Below are positions 12,291 to 25,445 of a stretch of DNA of 64,000 nt, piece by piece (the first letter of the stretch is position 1; every line of letters begins with the position of its first letter). Below the pieces are notes generated by a model. It ran no database searches. It worked only from the letters and a program-made list of their open reading frames with translations, and was not told the DNA's origin. Made by a program: the position numbers and the translations under genes. The DNA is from Polytrichum commune (Eukaryota; Streptophyta; Polytrichopsida; Polytrichales; Polytrichaceae): the NCBI GenBank assembly GCA_950295325.1, contig OX485803.1:19716001-19780000 (forward strand), in the 5' to 3' direction.

Positions 12291-14160
12291 GGCTACAACC
12301 TCGATTTGAAGTGGCTAACCTTAGATCATACTACTCATGTGTTTCATATCCTAGAAGAAGTAGTGGTCCAGTTGGAAAAGTAACCATTTAAGGCCCATTT
12401 GCTTTAGATCACCTTACCAAGACCAAGTCCCAAGCTTTTTTAGAGTGACATTGTAATCTTATTGAGGAAATGCCGGAGTTGGCCGTGATGGAAGAATATC
12501 CGAATATAATTTTTTTTGTGCACAAATCGTTCTTGACGGAAGTTGAAAGGTGGCAAGGATGACGACATCAAACTTATGTATGTATGAATTGTGAGGAGGA
12601 CATGAGCCGACCTTTAAAGAGTGCAGCAGTTCCATCCATCCATATTTTGGATGAGATCACCTCAAATGGATGACAAACTGGATGATTTGTTTTGGCTATT
12701 TCTGTTTTCAGATTTGGAATGAAGTTTGCACAAAAAATGTCTGACATGCAGGAGGAAGTTGGGTTGCTACTTCGGGGATTAAGGGAAGAAAGAAACGGAG
12801 AAGACACGAACAATGTACTTAAGGTATGTGGGTGTTGTTTGGTTCATTTTTCATGTTCTCCAACTTATGTTGATTAAATTTACACAACAATGTGTAAATC
12901 TAGTGTTGCACTAGCAAATCTATGATGAAACATATGCAAAAACTGGATCGAAAATCGAACCTCCCCCGATTCAATTACGGTTATTTGAAGTGCGTGTTTG
13001 TATATTTCTTAACTGGATACATATGTCCTCCCCATTATTGAGTTTAGAGTAGTTATTAATCTTTGAGGACATAGTCCAATCCTTTTGAACATGTATCTTT
13101 AAGTTATGTTATTTGCTCTTTGATCCTCACTAATCCACATGCCAATCCAATGAAGAAAACAAGCCCCTTAATTCCTAATGTTCAACGAGACCATAATCTT
13201 GGTTGTGACCAATGTGCTATGACCCCTTTGACATTAATTTGGATGGTTCCTTGATTGTTTCAACTACTCTTCTTGTTCATGTGTCAAGCCTGTTATGTTT
13301 TGTCATGTAGATATTTCGATTCAACAAAGTTAGTTGTTTTTGGATTTACTTCAAATATAGGAGTGTGCTCTCAACTGGTTTGCGATGGAACCACTCCAAA
13401 ACCAAAACTTGACATTTGTCACCTCTATGGTTTAGGGACAACATATCCTAAACATGTTTTCTTTTGTTAATCCCTATGTGCAAATGATTCCCAATTGATC
13501 TGAAATTTTGCGCGACACTCAAATGTAGTATATCCTAAACATCTACCATTGGAATTTTTAGTTGGACATGTGTTGATGGGTGTAAATCCATGTGGAAGGT
13601 GTGCAGTTGCCACAATGCTACCTCAAATTGCAAAGCTTCCCCAAAAATCACAAACTAATGGTTTCAAGATTTGTGAGCTCATTTGAGTAGGTATATTGCC
13701 CCTCTTCTGAACTAGGGTAACATTTTGTCATTTGGAGACGGTTTCAGTGAAGGTTTGATAAGAAAATCAACCCTAATTTAATTTCTAAACTGATGCCCTT
13801 CAAACCACTATTGACATTCTTATTATAATCTCCTACATAGTAGAACGTTCACACTGAAAATGTAAGTAGTCGCGTCTAACCTGCAAACATCTATACGGTT
13901 GGATTTTTTGAAAAAGCTTTAGATCTTCAGCTAAGGTCGCTGAAATTGAGGTCACATTTTCTGGGCAGATTTGAGGGAAATTGGGCGTACGAAGTGAGGA
14001 GGGGTTTAGACCCATCTAGCTTACCTTACATTGAAGGTAGCAGAGAAGGGAAGGGAAGGGAAGGGAACGGAAGAAGAAGCAACGGTTGGGAGGGAGGGCG
14101 GAAGGCGAAGGGCAACCAGGCTGCCGTGTGGCAGTGCCACAGTAATATTCGCTCTCTCCC
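12291..14160. other. Intergenic DNA with one MITE end; no gene supported
   Basis: At 12821 the sequence aaggtatgtgggtgttgtttggtt matches the terminal repeat of the element at 32875-33242, but I see no second terminus, so it is a truncated copy (about 12821-12990). Other open frames (12574-12877, 13255-13470) are short and featureless. A short gggaa-repeat lies near 14048-14070. Confidence 0.5.
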
Positions 14161-14408
14161 TTAACATAGACTTGGAACAATTTCGCTTCCATTTGCAGCA
14201 TCTCGCTTAAGAATCGCATCATTATCAAACGAACAAGCTTGGGTCTTCTTCTTCTTCTTCATCTCCCAGCGCGACCTTGTTCTCATACTGTGATCGGCCC
14301 CTCTCTCCGATCCAGGCATCTGCGATGACACTCGTGTAAGTACGTAATCGAGAGCTCGGTGATCGGCGGGGAAGTGTGTGAGCTTGGGGGAAAGTGCAGC
14401 AGATAGCC

Positions 14409-17400
14409 ATGGCGCGAGCAGCGGTGTTGCTGCTGGCTGTGGTGGTTGTCTTAGTGTTGGGAATGAGTGTGGTGGGATCTGTGGTCGTGTCGGATGTTGT
14501 GGGGCATGGGTACAAGCTTGTGGACATCAAGGAGTTGAAGGGCGGGGAGGGTGTAGTGGGGCACCTCGAGCTCATTAAAGCGACCGAGACTCTGGGTGAG
14601 GATGTCAAGCGCCTCCGCTTGGTTGCCAGGTACCTAAAACTTACTAACTATTTGACCATGACCATGACCGAATTCGGTTAGAATTTTTTTTTCTGCGTAC
14701 TATGTTTACGTGAAGAGGTTTGCAAGTTTTTTTAGTATTGTTGGAAGGATTCTAGGGGATTCATGAGAGGCAGAGAATTTGTGGCTGTCTTTTGCTCGTT
14801 TTGTCAAGGGGTGCAGATGATGCAATAGAGTTTGTTGAAGTGTTTGTGCCCATTATTGTCGAGAGGTGACGGGGATACAAGAAAGAGGAGTGTTTCTCTG
14901 TAATGTGTTTTTGCAAAGAGCTATGCAAGTTTTTGGCAAGGCTTCTAGTGGATTCAAGGGAGGCAGAGGCAGAGAGTTTGTTGATGTTTGTGTGCACATT
15001 TTGCCGAGGGGTGCATTTGGGATCAGGAGATTTTGTTCATGTGTTTGTGCACATTTGTCGAGGGGTACTGGAGTTGCAGAAGAGTTCGTCGATTGTTTTG
15101 TGCACATTTTGTCGAGGGGCACACAGGATGGAGGAGACTTTGTTGATGGTGTCGTGCATATTTGTGTCGAGGAGTACAGGAGATGCAGGAGACTTTGTTG
15201 ATGGTGTTGTGCATATTTGTGTCGAGGGGTGCAGCTAGATGATGGAAGAGAGTTTGGTGGTGTATTTGTGCACATTTGTGTCGAGGGGGTGCCTGGAAGT
15301 TGGGATTATTATTTTGGCTTGCTCGTGGTGTTTGAATCATTGCGAATCTCTTTGTTTGCTCTTAAACCTTGTTTGCTTATAGGCTTATGTGATGATTTTG
15401 TGTCTTCTACTTCTTTTCGTTACAGGTACCAGACCGGCGACAGGCTCCAAGTACACATTTCGGACGCGGATGCAAAGCGGTACGAAGTGCCCCAACAGCT
15501 CCTTCCTCGGGAGGGAGTGGACCATCTGGAGACAGAAGAAGGGGCTCCTTGCGGCCTACGAAAGGCGCTTGGGCTGCGGCCTCCGATGCCCAAGTCTGGA
15601 TCCTTGACGAACTCCAAGTACCAATTGGAGTTCAAGTACGAGTCTGAGCCATTTGGGTTCGCCATTGTGCGACGGTTGAATGGAGAGGTTCTCTTCAACA
15701 CCTCGGCAACGGATGCACCCAACCCATTCAACAACCTGGTGTTCAAGGACCAGTATCTCGAAATCTCCTCCCACTTGCCATACAAGTCTGCCATGTATGG
15801 ACTCGGCGAGAGCTCGAGGCCTGATGGGCTCCGTCTCGCCCATGGCCGCCAGTACACGATGTGGGCAACCGACATTGGTAGCTGGAACATCGACATCGAT
15901 CTCTACGGCACTTACCCTTTCCTCATGGACATGCGTGACGGTGGCCTTGCCCATGGTGTCGCCCTCATGAACTCCAACGGCATGGACATCTACTATGGCG
16001 ATGACTTCATCACTTTCAAGGCGATCGGTGGAATCTTTGACTTCTACTTTTTCGCAGGCTCTACTCCTCTCAAGGTTGTCGACCAATACACACAGCTTGT
16101 CGGCCGCCCTGCCTCGATGCCATACTGGGTTCTCGGTACAACCTCATCCCCCCCTTACCTTACCATTCTCTAGCAACTTTTTCTGAGGTTTTGTGGTGGT
16201 GGGAACATTGTTGGAGCTTTTCCTCTGTGCTTGGTAGAAACAGCTTCTCGAACTGACTGTGTTGTTGCCGACCACCTTTCTCTAGAATTTTTGTTTCTGA
16301 GGTCTTGGGGTGATTGAGTATGGTGTTGCTGGATATTCTCTGTGCTTTGTGGAATCAGATTCTTGGACAAACTCTGTTATTGGAGGAATTTGTTTTTACT
16401 TGGCGCAATTAGTCGTCAGTTTTGTTAAAGCATTGTGTATTACGACGTTTGCTGGAAATTATAGGGTGTTTTTTAGTGTCGGCACAGGTTTTCCTTGCAC
16501 TTGATAGAATCAGCTTCTTGAACTGACTATGTTGTTGCTGATCACCATTATCTAGGATTGTTTTTTTGAGTTTTTGGGGTGATTGGGTATGGTGTTGCTG
16601 GATTTTCTCTGCTGGGTGGAATCAGATTCTTGGACAGACTGTGTTGCTGGAGAGAGAAGAACCTTGTTTGGTGCAAGTAGTCGTCCGTTTGTTGGAGGAT
16701 TGTGCATTACGAAGTTTTTTGAAATTTGAGAGTTTTTAAGTGTGGGTCAGGTTTTCTCTGTGCTTGGTAGAATCGGCTTCTTGGGCAGACTATGTTGTAG
16801 TAGTTTAAAAAACTTACACGGTGGAAGTAGTCGGTAGTTCGTTGGCCAGTTTGCAAGTACGACATGTGATAGAAATGTTCAAGTGGATGAAAAGTGTCAA
16901 GAATAGGTGGGAGTTTTGCTAGTGGGGGCCGGGTATAACTGCCGCCGCATTGTATTTGTGCTGGGGTTTAGGCGACGTGGCCACTCATGGGTGTGGTTGT
17001 CTTTCTTCCAGGTTTCCATCAGTCCCGGTACGGGTACAAGAATGTGGAGCAGCTGGAGACCGTGATGGCGAGGTACAAGGAGGTGAACATTCCTGTGGAA
17101 TCCATGTGGTCCGACATTGACCATATGGACCATTACAAAGACTTCACTCTCAGCCCTGAGAACTACCCAGTGGAGAAGCTTCGCCCATTTGTTGATACCT
17201 TGCACGCAAACCACCAGAAGTTCATCATGATTTTGGACCCAGGTGAACTCCCCATACCTTGACAGTCCCTGCATTATGTGGACTTCCATCATCACTTGAT
17301 TCTGTCCTTGTCTCTAGAGAGAAGTGATTCTTGTACAGTCCGTCATTCAAGGTTCGTGAGCTGAGGAGACTTGCACCCTAGCACGTACCAAATCCTGGAA

Positions 17401-19875
17401 CTTCTACAAATTGCTAACCAATATTTCTGTCGTAGTTCAATTTAGCCTCAACTCTCATGTTGTGATTTACAAGTGCTTGCAACAGTTCACTCTGCTCAAG
17501 GAGATAAGAAATCATGTCGTACAAATCATTATCAAATAACTGTCCAATTCTGCTTTTGACGTTTGTTCTGAGGACTCAAATAGATGGGAATTGGCGAGAT
17601 TGGCTGTTTCCTGTGTAAAGTCCCAGTCAACAAGACCCGCTGTCTTTTGATAAATGCCATGTGTATAACGTCCCTGTGGTCATATTGCAGGTATCAAGAT
17701 TGACAAGAACTACTCTACATACGTCCGAGGTGACAAGCTTGACATTTTTATGAGGAATGAGAGAAAGGAGCGCTATATTGCTCAGGTGTGGCCAGGGGCG
17801 ACCAACATTCCAGATTTCCTGCACCCCAAGTCGCAAGAGTTCTGGTCAACTGAGGTGGCAGAGTTCTACAAGGTGATTCCCTTTGATGGGCTATGGCTCG
17901 ACATGAATGAACCTGCCAATTTCTGTGGGGGGCCGACATGTTACTACCCTACAGAAGTTCAGGTGTGTCCACAAATTGACGAGTGCTGTATGATCTGTGA
18001 CAATGAGAATCTCAACCGGTGGGATGACCCTCCATACCACATCAATTCACTTGGTATTCACCGTCCTCTCTATGCGCACACCATGGCCATGAGCTGCTTG
18101 CACTACAATGGCATCCGAGCTTACGACACCCACAATGTGTATGGCTTTAGTGAAGGACTTGCCACATACCGCGCCTTGAAGGAGGTAATACTTTCACTGT
18201 GACTTCTGGTTGCAAGCATTTGTGACCTAACCGGAGCATACTGTGTCTTTTGAAATGCAAATTCATCTGATAGACCCTTTGATATTTGGGCATGTGTGAA
18301 TTTTTTTCTTGACGTTTGCACATTATCTTTTCAACTATCAACTGAGTGCTGTTTGTCTGAGAAGGTCATTAATTGACACTAAATTTTCTCTTCTTGCTTT
18401 GGGTGTTTCTGGGTAACAGTTGAATGGAAAGAGGCCTTTTGTGCTAGCTCGCTCTATGTTTTTGGGATCAGGCTCTTATGGAGCACATTGGACTGGTGAC
18501 AATGGTGCCACATGGGGCGATCTGCGGTACTCGATTGTCAGCGTGATAAACTCGGGAATGTTTGGGGTCCCAATGGTGGGAGCTGATATTTGCGGGTTCA
18601 ATTTTGAAACCAACGAAGAGCTGTGCATCCGATGGACGCAAGTAGGTTCTTCTTGCCCTCCCTGTGTTTGTGACACAGAGTATGATATGTCTGGGGTTTG
18701 ACTGCGTATCTCGAGCATTGTGTGAAATATGACATGTGACATCTATATGAAATTGACGTCCACAGTCAAACTGGGTTTACACTTGCATTCAAATCCTGAG
18801 GATTTCTGGAGTCAGTGATGCATTTTATAAGGCTTCAATTTGCTGCTTGTGATAATTGAGAGCATGTTTCGGATTTATGAGAGTCATCTTATTTTAGTCC
18901 ATCAGATTCCTCAGTGCAATATGGTTTGTCATCATCTAACATTTCACTCTTTTCGGTTCGCAGGTTGGAGCATTTTATCCATTTTCCAGGGATCATTCTG
19001 ATATCCACGTCGGTCCGCAGGAGTTCTACCTTTGGGAGTCCGTTACGGAAACTGCCCGGGCTATGTATGCATGGAGATACCGACTTCTACCATTCTTCTA
19101 CACTCTCATGTATGGAGCTCACCAGACAGGTGCACCAATTGCAAGGCCACTGTTCTTTGCTGTTCCGGAGGATGTCCAGACATGGGGAATTGGTGACCAG
19201 TTCATGCTTGGAACCGACATCCTGATATCACCAGTCTTGCAAGCTGGACAGATTTCTGTGAGCCCTTACTTCCCTAAGGGCGTTTGGTACAACTTGTTTG
19301 ATCCGTCCCAGGTGATTCGAGCTAACAACTCCATCCACGCCCTTGCTGCCCCACTGGACACCATCAATGTGCATGTTCGCAGCGGTGCAATTCTCCCAAT
19401 GCAAGACTTGGCCCCGAGCACCACTGAGGCTCGGAAGACCCCATTCACTCTCTTGATTGCCATGGCCCCAGAATCTGATTCCTGCACAGCTGAAGCTGCT
19501 GTGTGCAACGATGTGGACTTTGCCAGTGGTGAGCTTTTCATTGATGATGATGACCAGGTGCAGATGGAAGTCAAAGATGGCACTGCCACATTCGTGAAGT
19601 TTGCAGCATTCCGAAGCAATGGCCAGTATGTGTTGAAGGCTAATGTCACCGAAGGAGCATATGCTTTGAAGCAAGGGCTCATGTTGCAAACGGTTTCAGT
19701 GCTTGGAGTTCAGTCTCCTCCTACAGTTGTAATGGTAAACGGCAAGCATGCAGCTACCAAGATTGAGTTCAACCATGGCTCCTCGTCACTAAGCATCACT
19801 AACCTTAACCTGCCCATTGGCAAGAGTTTTGAGGTAGCTTGGGAGTGTACAAGCCGAGGTGTGCTCACAAGCTAG
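14409..19875 (+). CDS. Secreted GH31 alpha-glucosidase / alpha-xylosidase-like protein
   Basis: Six exons give one frame of 929 codons: 14409-14629, 15426-16135, 17012-17242, 17691-18184, 18420-18641 and 18964-19875 (stop TAG). All borders are GT...AG and the summed length divides by three. The start is the ATG at 14409, giving a basic-hydrophobic signal peptide ([18 protein letters not shown]), so entry to the secretory pathway and cell wall/apoplast is likely. Family blocks occur in order: VHISDA...[60 protein letters not shown], the nucleophile motif [13 protein letters not shown] (Asp about 458), HWTGDN (acid/base Asp about 579), [12 protein letters not shown] and FYPFSRDHS. Length matches plant XYL1/AGLU-type enzymes (around 900 residues). 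GH31 enzymes release terminal alpha-linked glucose or xylose from oligosaccharides or xyloglucan; sequence alone does not settle which. Intron 1 contains a minisatellite and intron 2 an internal duplication. Confidence 0.95.
14830..15300. repeat. Minisatellite, about 55-bp period, in GH31 intron 1
   Basis: The motif gtgcacattttgtcgaggggt, or a gtgcatat variant, starts at about 14992, 15047, 15100, 15154, 15209 and 15268. Spacings are 55, 53, 54, 55 and 59 bp, with an older degenerate copy near 14846. Units also share gca.gagacttTGTTgatggt. The array keeps open frames on both strands, but it lies between a good donor (14630) and acceptor (ending 15425), so it is intronic. Confidence 0.85.
16230..16800. 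repeat. Tandem duplication of about 270 bp in GH31 intron 2
   Basis: Two direct copies, about 16237-16505 and 16508-16780. Shared order: gcttct(c/t)gaactgact(g/a)tgttgttgc, tctagaa/gga, tttttgag..t..tggggtgattg(a/g)gtatggtgttgctgga, tctgtgctt..tggaatcagattcttggaca(a/g)act, tagtcgtc(a/c)gtttgtt and attgtg(t/c)attacga(c/a)gtt. A third partial start lies near 16760. Entirely intronic. Confidence 0.75.
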
Positions 19876-21569
19876 AGCACTCATGTTCACAAGTGCCTTG
19901 AACCAGCTTTTGTTGGTGATGAACCTGTTCCTCCAGCTGAGCAGTATAATTTATGTTGGAGAGAGAGAAAGAGCTACTCAAGAATACAGTGTAGCAGCAG
20001 CAAGCTGTGCTCCAGACTTAGTTCCGAAAGCCTGTGTTCATATCAGAGCTCTACACATAGGCGGTCTGTCTTCTTCAATTATTCATGTAGTTTTGTGAGA
20101 TTTGTAGACCACGTGGGTGGAATGCCCACGTAAGATTTGCCCTCTGCGGAGATTCAAACTCATTTTGATTCGAGTGTACCAATATTCTGGATTAGTTTCT
20201 CAAACTTGAATAACATAACCCTCTTGTCACTGCCCCAGATTTTGAGAATTCTGTGATTTCGATTATGGTTCAGGGATGAGTGGTCTTATTCCATAATTTG
20301 CATCAGCTTTATTGGTCTCTTGGGGTGTTGGTACTGGGCCCTCTCATGTCTTCTCCCTGGTGATTGTTCCGAGTTTGGTTAGACTCAGGTAGAGGTACTT
20401 AGATTTGTTAAGACTCAGCACCCCTGGTAGAGCTTCTCGAAGTTGCTCTCCTGGAAGAGAGCCTTGAAGCCTTAGTCGATCACCTTTCTCCTGCTCAGGC
20501 TTTGGATTGCTTTAGCCTCTGCTAAATCTGGGGCTTATTTTGATTAATTGTGCATGTAGTGTTCTAGGCCCTTGCCCTCAATTCTTCTTGATGACAGGGC
20601 GTTTGAATTTGTTTCTGCTGGGCTCTGAGATCTGGTTCCAAGATCTGGTTCTAAACTCTGCTGAATAGGACTAGATGCCCTCTTGCTGCTAGGTAAAATT
20701 TTCTTGCCGCCTCTTCTCGCCTTGAAACTACTCCTGGCTACTCTCATTTGCTAGATTCATTAGATTTGCTAGAAGTTCGGCAATACTCTCACAGCAATCC
20801 TGCTTCTAGAAACATACTTGCTCATATTTTGAGTGATGTCAACCCTCAGACTCTCTTTTCTACATGATCGAGTAAAAACTACCAATGAAATTTTTTGCAT
20901 GCTCTCAACTCTCAAGCTTGACATATGCATGATCTTAACCCTCGAGCTCGACATATTCTTAAGAAAAGAGAGTTGAGCCTGAGGGTTGAGATCACATGCA
21001 TATGAGTTTTGAGATCATGGATATTAGAACCATTTGTAATGTGCTAGAAACCTACTCTATTTTAGATGTTATTCGGAAATTCAGATATACTTCAAAATTT
21101 AATATCGCCCTTCTAATTGCAGAAAATGCCATGAAACTGTAGTAAGGCGCTACACCCTTTCTCATCATCTGTGTGTTGCAGGCTTCGGATTTCAGATTCC
21201 TTTGTGGCTGTTAATTTTGGAATTTGCAGTAGGGTGGAATCCCTAGTCAGCTAGATCAAAGGAGGATGTACAGCAAGTACTGTATCTTTCCAAGCATTAT
21301 CTTTCTGTGCACCGTTTCTGAATATTCGTCCTGCTTTGTATTGCAGCAGAATTTTCACAGGTCCTAACCTAGGACCTCATAAATGAACATGTAGTTGGAA
21401 CTAGTTTCCCAGAAGCAAGAACACTTGATCATGCTATTCGCTTTCTGAGACACCAAAAAATTGAATACCTACACTGCAGCTCAAGCTGAATCAAGAGCCT
21501 AGGAAAAATGAGAACTGAGAGAATTCGAATCAATGAGTTTAATCACTATAAGTAGAGGGTATTGAGCCA
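19876..21569. other. 3' flanks between two convergent genes
   Basis: The intergenic region separates the stop codons of the GH31 gene (+) and the TMEM53-like gene (-) and probably contains both 3' UTRs. Short imperfect hairpins based on (g)agagttgag / ctcaactct and aaccctc(g)ag occur around 20840-20990. No open frame is convincing. Confidence 0.5.
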
Positions 21570-24112
21570 TCAAGCACAATCTGCATCTTCAGGTGGCAAG
21601 ACCTCTTTCAAAAATTGACTAAGCTGATCACCATAAAGCTGGGGATGGCTTCGAAAATGGTCCACATGAGGGGAGGATTGCAAATTGCAAGACTTCACCA
21701 CATGCCCTGCTTTGCGTTGTTCTTCTATAAAGGCTTCAACAGCTTTAGCTGGAATGACCCTGTCTGCCGTGCTATATATGTAGAGTTGGGGACAAGGTGG
21801 CTGATTCTTTTGGAGTTTTGTCACAACTTCTGATAGTCGCCTGAAAATGTAGAGACAAGAAAGAATCAGTATCAGTGGCATGGGACTACACATACAAGTC
21901 ATTCAACTTATTTACACACACAATATGCCTTGATATATGGAGTTCCTCTAATCAGGCAAGTGAAACCACAAAAATACCAACAATAATCACCTTAAAGCAT
22001 CGATCCTTTCACTTCTTGCAAAAAAACCCCAAAAAACCTTGAGCATGACATCTTAAAGAACCCATGAGACTAAAAATTATGGTCTTACAACATAACCAGT
22101 CTCATACAAGAAAAAATTACGGTGGCAGGTCAGTCATTCTACACTTACTGGTTGATGGCTGGCAACTTCAGGAAGAGAGAGAAGAATCCTTCTAAGACTG
22201 ATAGCAGAGCAGCTTCAATACCAATATACTCCACTCTGGCAAGATTACTCTCACGTTGCCCCTCAATACGCATATCTTCCTCAGGCTCTACTTTCAGTAT
22301 ATGTGATTTTGTGGCACTGCTTCGCTTCTTTAATAAGGCTGCTGAGAAACCTGACGCCCAGACCTGAGATGCCATCATATTAATCAGTTATGTCGTCAGG
22401 AAACTACAGGACTTTTTGAAGGTCAACCACAAATACTGCCTAGCCAATCACACATATTACGAACTCCCACCTACACCAGTGAATGAAGACCAAAATACTT
22501 GAGGAAGCAAACCATGATCACACAAACATCAGCCCTACAGCAACACTAGAATATGCTGAGATCCAACCAACAAGAGACACCATACCTGAGGATCCAGGTC
22601 AGGAACAGGGGCAGAGTCTATAACGCATCCTTTGATTCTTCCCACAAGGTGTCCCCCATGCTCCTCCAGTTTCTCCAATATAGCTCCATATCTGCATCCC
22701 CCAAAGCAATTTCAACAAACTGCAACTACGACCTCATTCATTTCTTATGCGATTATTAACATAAGTTAATGACCAAACTACATTCCAGGAAAATGCTCAG
22801 GGTCGAGGAACCTACAAAAATAATCAGAGTTCACCTATGCACACTAAGCCCTGTCATTCACTTACAAGATCTGAGCTAGAAGGAAGGTTTTAATCATAAT
22901 ACTAGTGACAATGCCTGAACAGGTATAGTAGCACTCCAACAATCTGATGCCACATATTACAATACATATACAACTCATCAATCCACTGCCACACCTACAG
23001 GGCCTGAATGCTGAAACCTTAAAACTAGAACAAATCAGAACTTCAGTATCTTCATGTGCTACAGATGTGCATCGAAGAGGAAATGGACTCCTTCTACCAG
23101 GTTTTCTCTAAGTTGGCAGTGAAGGCCTACAGATGTGCAATAACCAAAGCCACCTGAAGCCAAAGACTGAAATGCATGCATAATTTTCTGATGAAGTAGA
23201 TACTTACGTCAGCCAACCAGTGTTACTAAACGTATGGAACATGAGCTGCTTTTCACCTTCAGCGATTGTGTCCCCCTCCTTCTCACACAACCACTGTGCT
23301 AGATCATGCGCTAAAGTGTTCAATTGTTCTTCTGCTTTTCCTACAACATTAAAGCTCAGGACGTCTGTCATGGGAATGACAAAGGTAACAGCTTGAATTC
23401 CCCTTGCATTGTACCACTCTGCATATTTCTTCAAGTGCTTTTGTTCCGCGCCTAACCATCCCAGAAGCACCACTGTTAAAACAGGCTTTCTTGTGGTCGG
23501 CACTAAGGAGCTGTTCTCCTTATTATCATTCGGGTGCCTAGAGATTGGGTTATGCCACGTGTGCAGAGGCTGAATGGGTGGCGATGAAGTAAGACTTGAG
23601 TAGATAAAATTTAGGTACGGGACAGACTTAATCTGTGCTATGTAAGAATATACCTCTGCAGAGCCTGTAGAAAGAGAAAGTATTGTACGATGGGCTGAAG
23701 TTGAAAATGATGAGACTTCTGAAGCCTCTTGGATGAGAGCAAAAGGAGAAAAGTAGGGCACGGAAGAGGATAATGTTGAATGTCTTGAAGACCTGGAGAT
23801 AAGCGCACAAGGAAGCAGAAGGGCAGAAGAAGAGTATAACGGTCGTACAAGGCCATCTTTTGATGGAAGAATTCGTGACAACAAGGGAAAGAGTTTCGGG
23901 TCAAAGCAGGAGTGAAAAGAAAGAGGGGGATGTGGAATGGACATTGGCACGGTATGAAATTGGGTACGGACAGCCTTCAAACGAGGAGTATCAGAGCTGT
24001 TCTTGGTCACGGCTGCGGAGGCCAAAACCGCGGCTGCGGCTGCTATGGAGCCATGGACAACTCGTGGTACTGTTCCCCCTCCCATCCAAGGCCTCCGAGA
24101 ATTATACGCCAT
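21570..24112 (-). CDS. TMEM53 / DUF829 family alpha/beta-hydrolase-like protein
   Basis: Five minus-strand exons give 508 codons: 24112-23208, 22811-22782 (30-bp microexon), 22691-22586, 22363-22149 and 21840-21570. The microexon is supported on both sides by GTAAGT/AG signals and restores the frame. The N-terminus (1-200) is Ser/Ala/Pro-rich and low in acidic residues, so it may carry an organelle-targeting sequence. The conserved domain runs from about residue 211: VVLLGWLGA...LKKYAEWY, then HTFSNTGW with the likely nucleophile Ser296, then [14 protein letters not shown], then [13 protein letters not shown]...[10 protein letters not shown] and [15 protein letters not shown] near the C-terminus, supplying candidate Asp and His. 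This is the usual plan of TMEM53/DUF829 proteins, often reported on nuclear or other membranes; function is otherwise poorly defined. No strong membrane segment is seen. It is convergent with the GH31 gene. Confidence 0.93.
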
Positions 24113-24439
24113 CTTTGCCAGTATTTTGTACCATGCTCCTTCCTTGCGAGCAAGTCAAGCCTTACTCACCGAGCTATGGGAAGTCCGTTGTTCCAAATAT
24201 AGACAAGCCTGCAAATTTCTGACTCGAGTTCACTAAGAAAGCCTCCACTTCAGTCTGTTCAACTGCACTCTTGAATATTTTTAAGCAGCTCAACGTCGAT
24301 TCACCGGAGTCTCCTCAAAAATTGTCCAGGGTCAAGGTATAGGGTTATTCAACAACACAAGGGCGCTGCTTGTCGCCGACCTTAACCTCGATGCTGATGC
24401 TTACACAATATAGTTTTCCTGGAAACCGATAAAGCCAAC

Positions 24440-25445
24440 TGAGCACAGTTGATTATATGTACTTCGCATACTCCCATGGACATCTCTGAATTTATACGAA
24501 AATATAGTCTTACGTAAGACTCTCAAAACTTCTTCACCTTGTGAGGGTTAACAAGCAGAACTACTGTCTACAACAGGCCCCGATGTGATTATAGTCACAC
24601 ATTCTGTTCCCCGCACAGCTCACTTAAAATCGTCGCGCAGTATACTACACAATATAATCTTCAATCATGCCAAACGACGAAACCCTTGATTGAACTTGTT
24701 GGAACCAGCAGACTTGAACACGGGAATGCAGTAACGGGGATATGTAGTGCTCCCTGGAAGCCGATAAAGCCAACTGAGCACAATTGATCATACGTACTTC
24801 ACATGCTCCCATGGATCTCTCTAATTTTATACTAAAAGATACTTTTACGTTAAAATTTCTGAACTTGTTCATTTTTCACATGCTCCCATGGAACTCTCTG
24901 ATTTTACGTTAAACTAAAAGATACTTTTACGTTAAACTTTCTGAACTTGTTCATTTTATTAGGGTTCCCATGCAGATATACTGTCTACAACAGGCCTCGA
25001 TAAAATTAACTCCACACATTCTGTTCCCCACACAGCTCACTTAGAATCCTCGAGCCGTAGACTACACGCAATCGTCTTCAACCATGCCAAATGATGATAC
25101 ACCCTTAATTGAACTTTTAGAAACCAGCAGGCATGAGGACGGGGATGCCAACCGAGCACAATTGATCATACGTAGAACATATACTCCTATGGACCTCTCT
25201 GATTTTACTACAATATATGTTTACATTGGACTCTCCGAACCTTTCTTCCCTTCATTAGGTTACCCATGCAGACATACTGTCTACAACAGGCGTCGATTAA
25301 ATTACAGTCTCACATTCTGTTCCCCGCACAGCTCACTTCAGATCCTCGAGCAGTATACTACACACAATTATCTTCAACGATGCCAAGTGACGAAACCCTT
25401 GAATTGAGCATGTTGGAACCAGCAGGCATGAGCACGGGGATGTAG
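24440..25445. repeat. Three-copy diverged repeat upstream of the TMEM53-like gene
   Basis: The block ctgtctacaacaggcc/g starts at about 24565, 24981 and 25278. Each time it is followed by cacattctgttcccc(g/a)cacagctcactt, then a tcgagc-like box, tacactacacacaat..tcttcaa.catgcca and a cagg(c)atgagcacggggatg-like end. cccatgga.ctctctgattttac precedes each block. Unit spacing is uneven (about 416 and 297 bp). Inside copy 2 the atacttttacgttaaa phrase is itself duplicated (24838-24935). Confidence 0.8.

Noticed and set aside
14225..15340. Several overlapping open frames of 70-140 codons on both strands across GH31 exon 1 and intron 1
   Set aside because: They are by-products of the exon and of the stop-poor 55-bp minisatellite; the GH31 splice borders explain the region.
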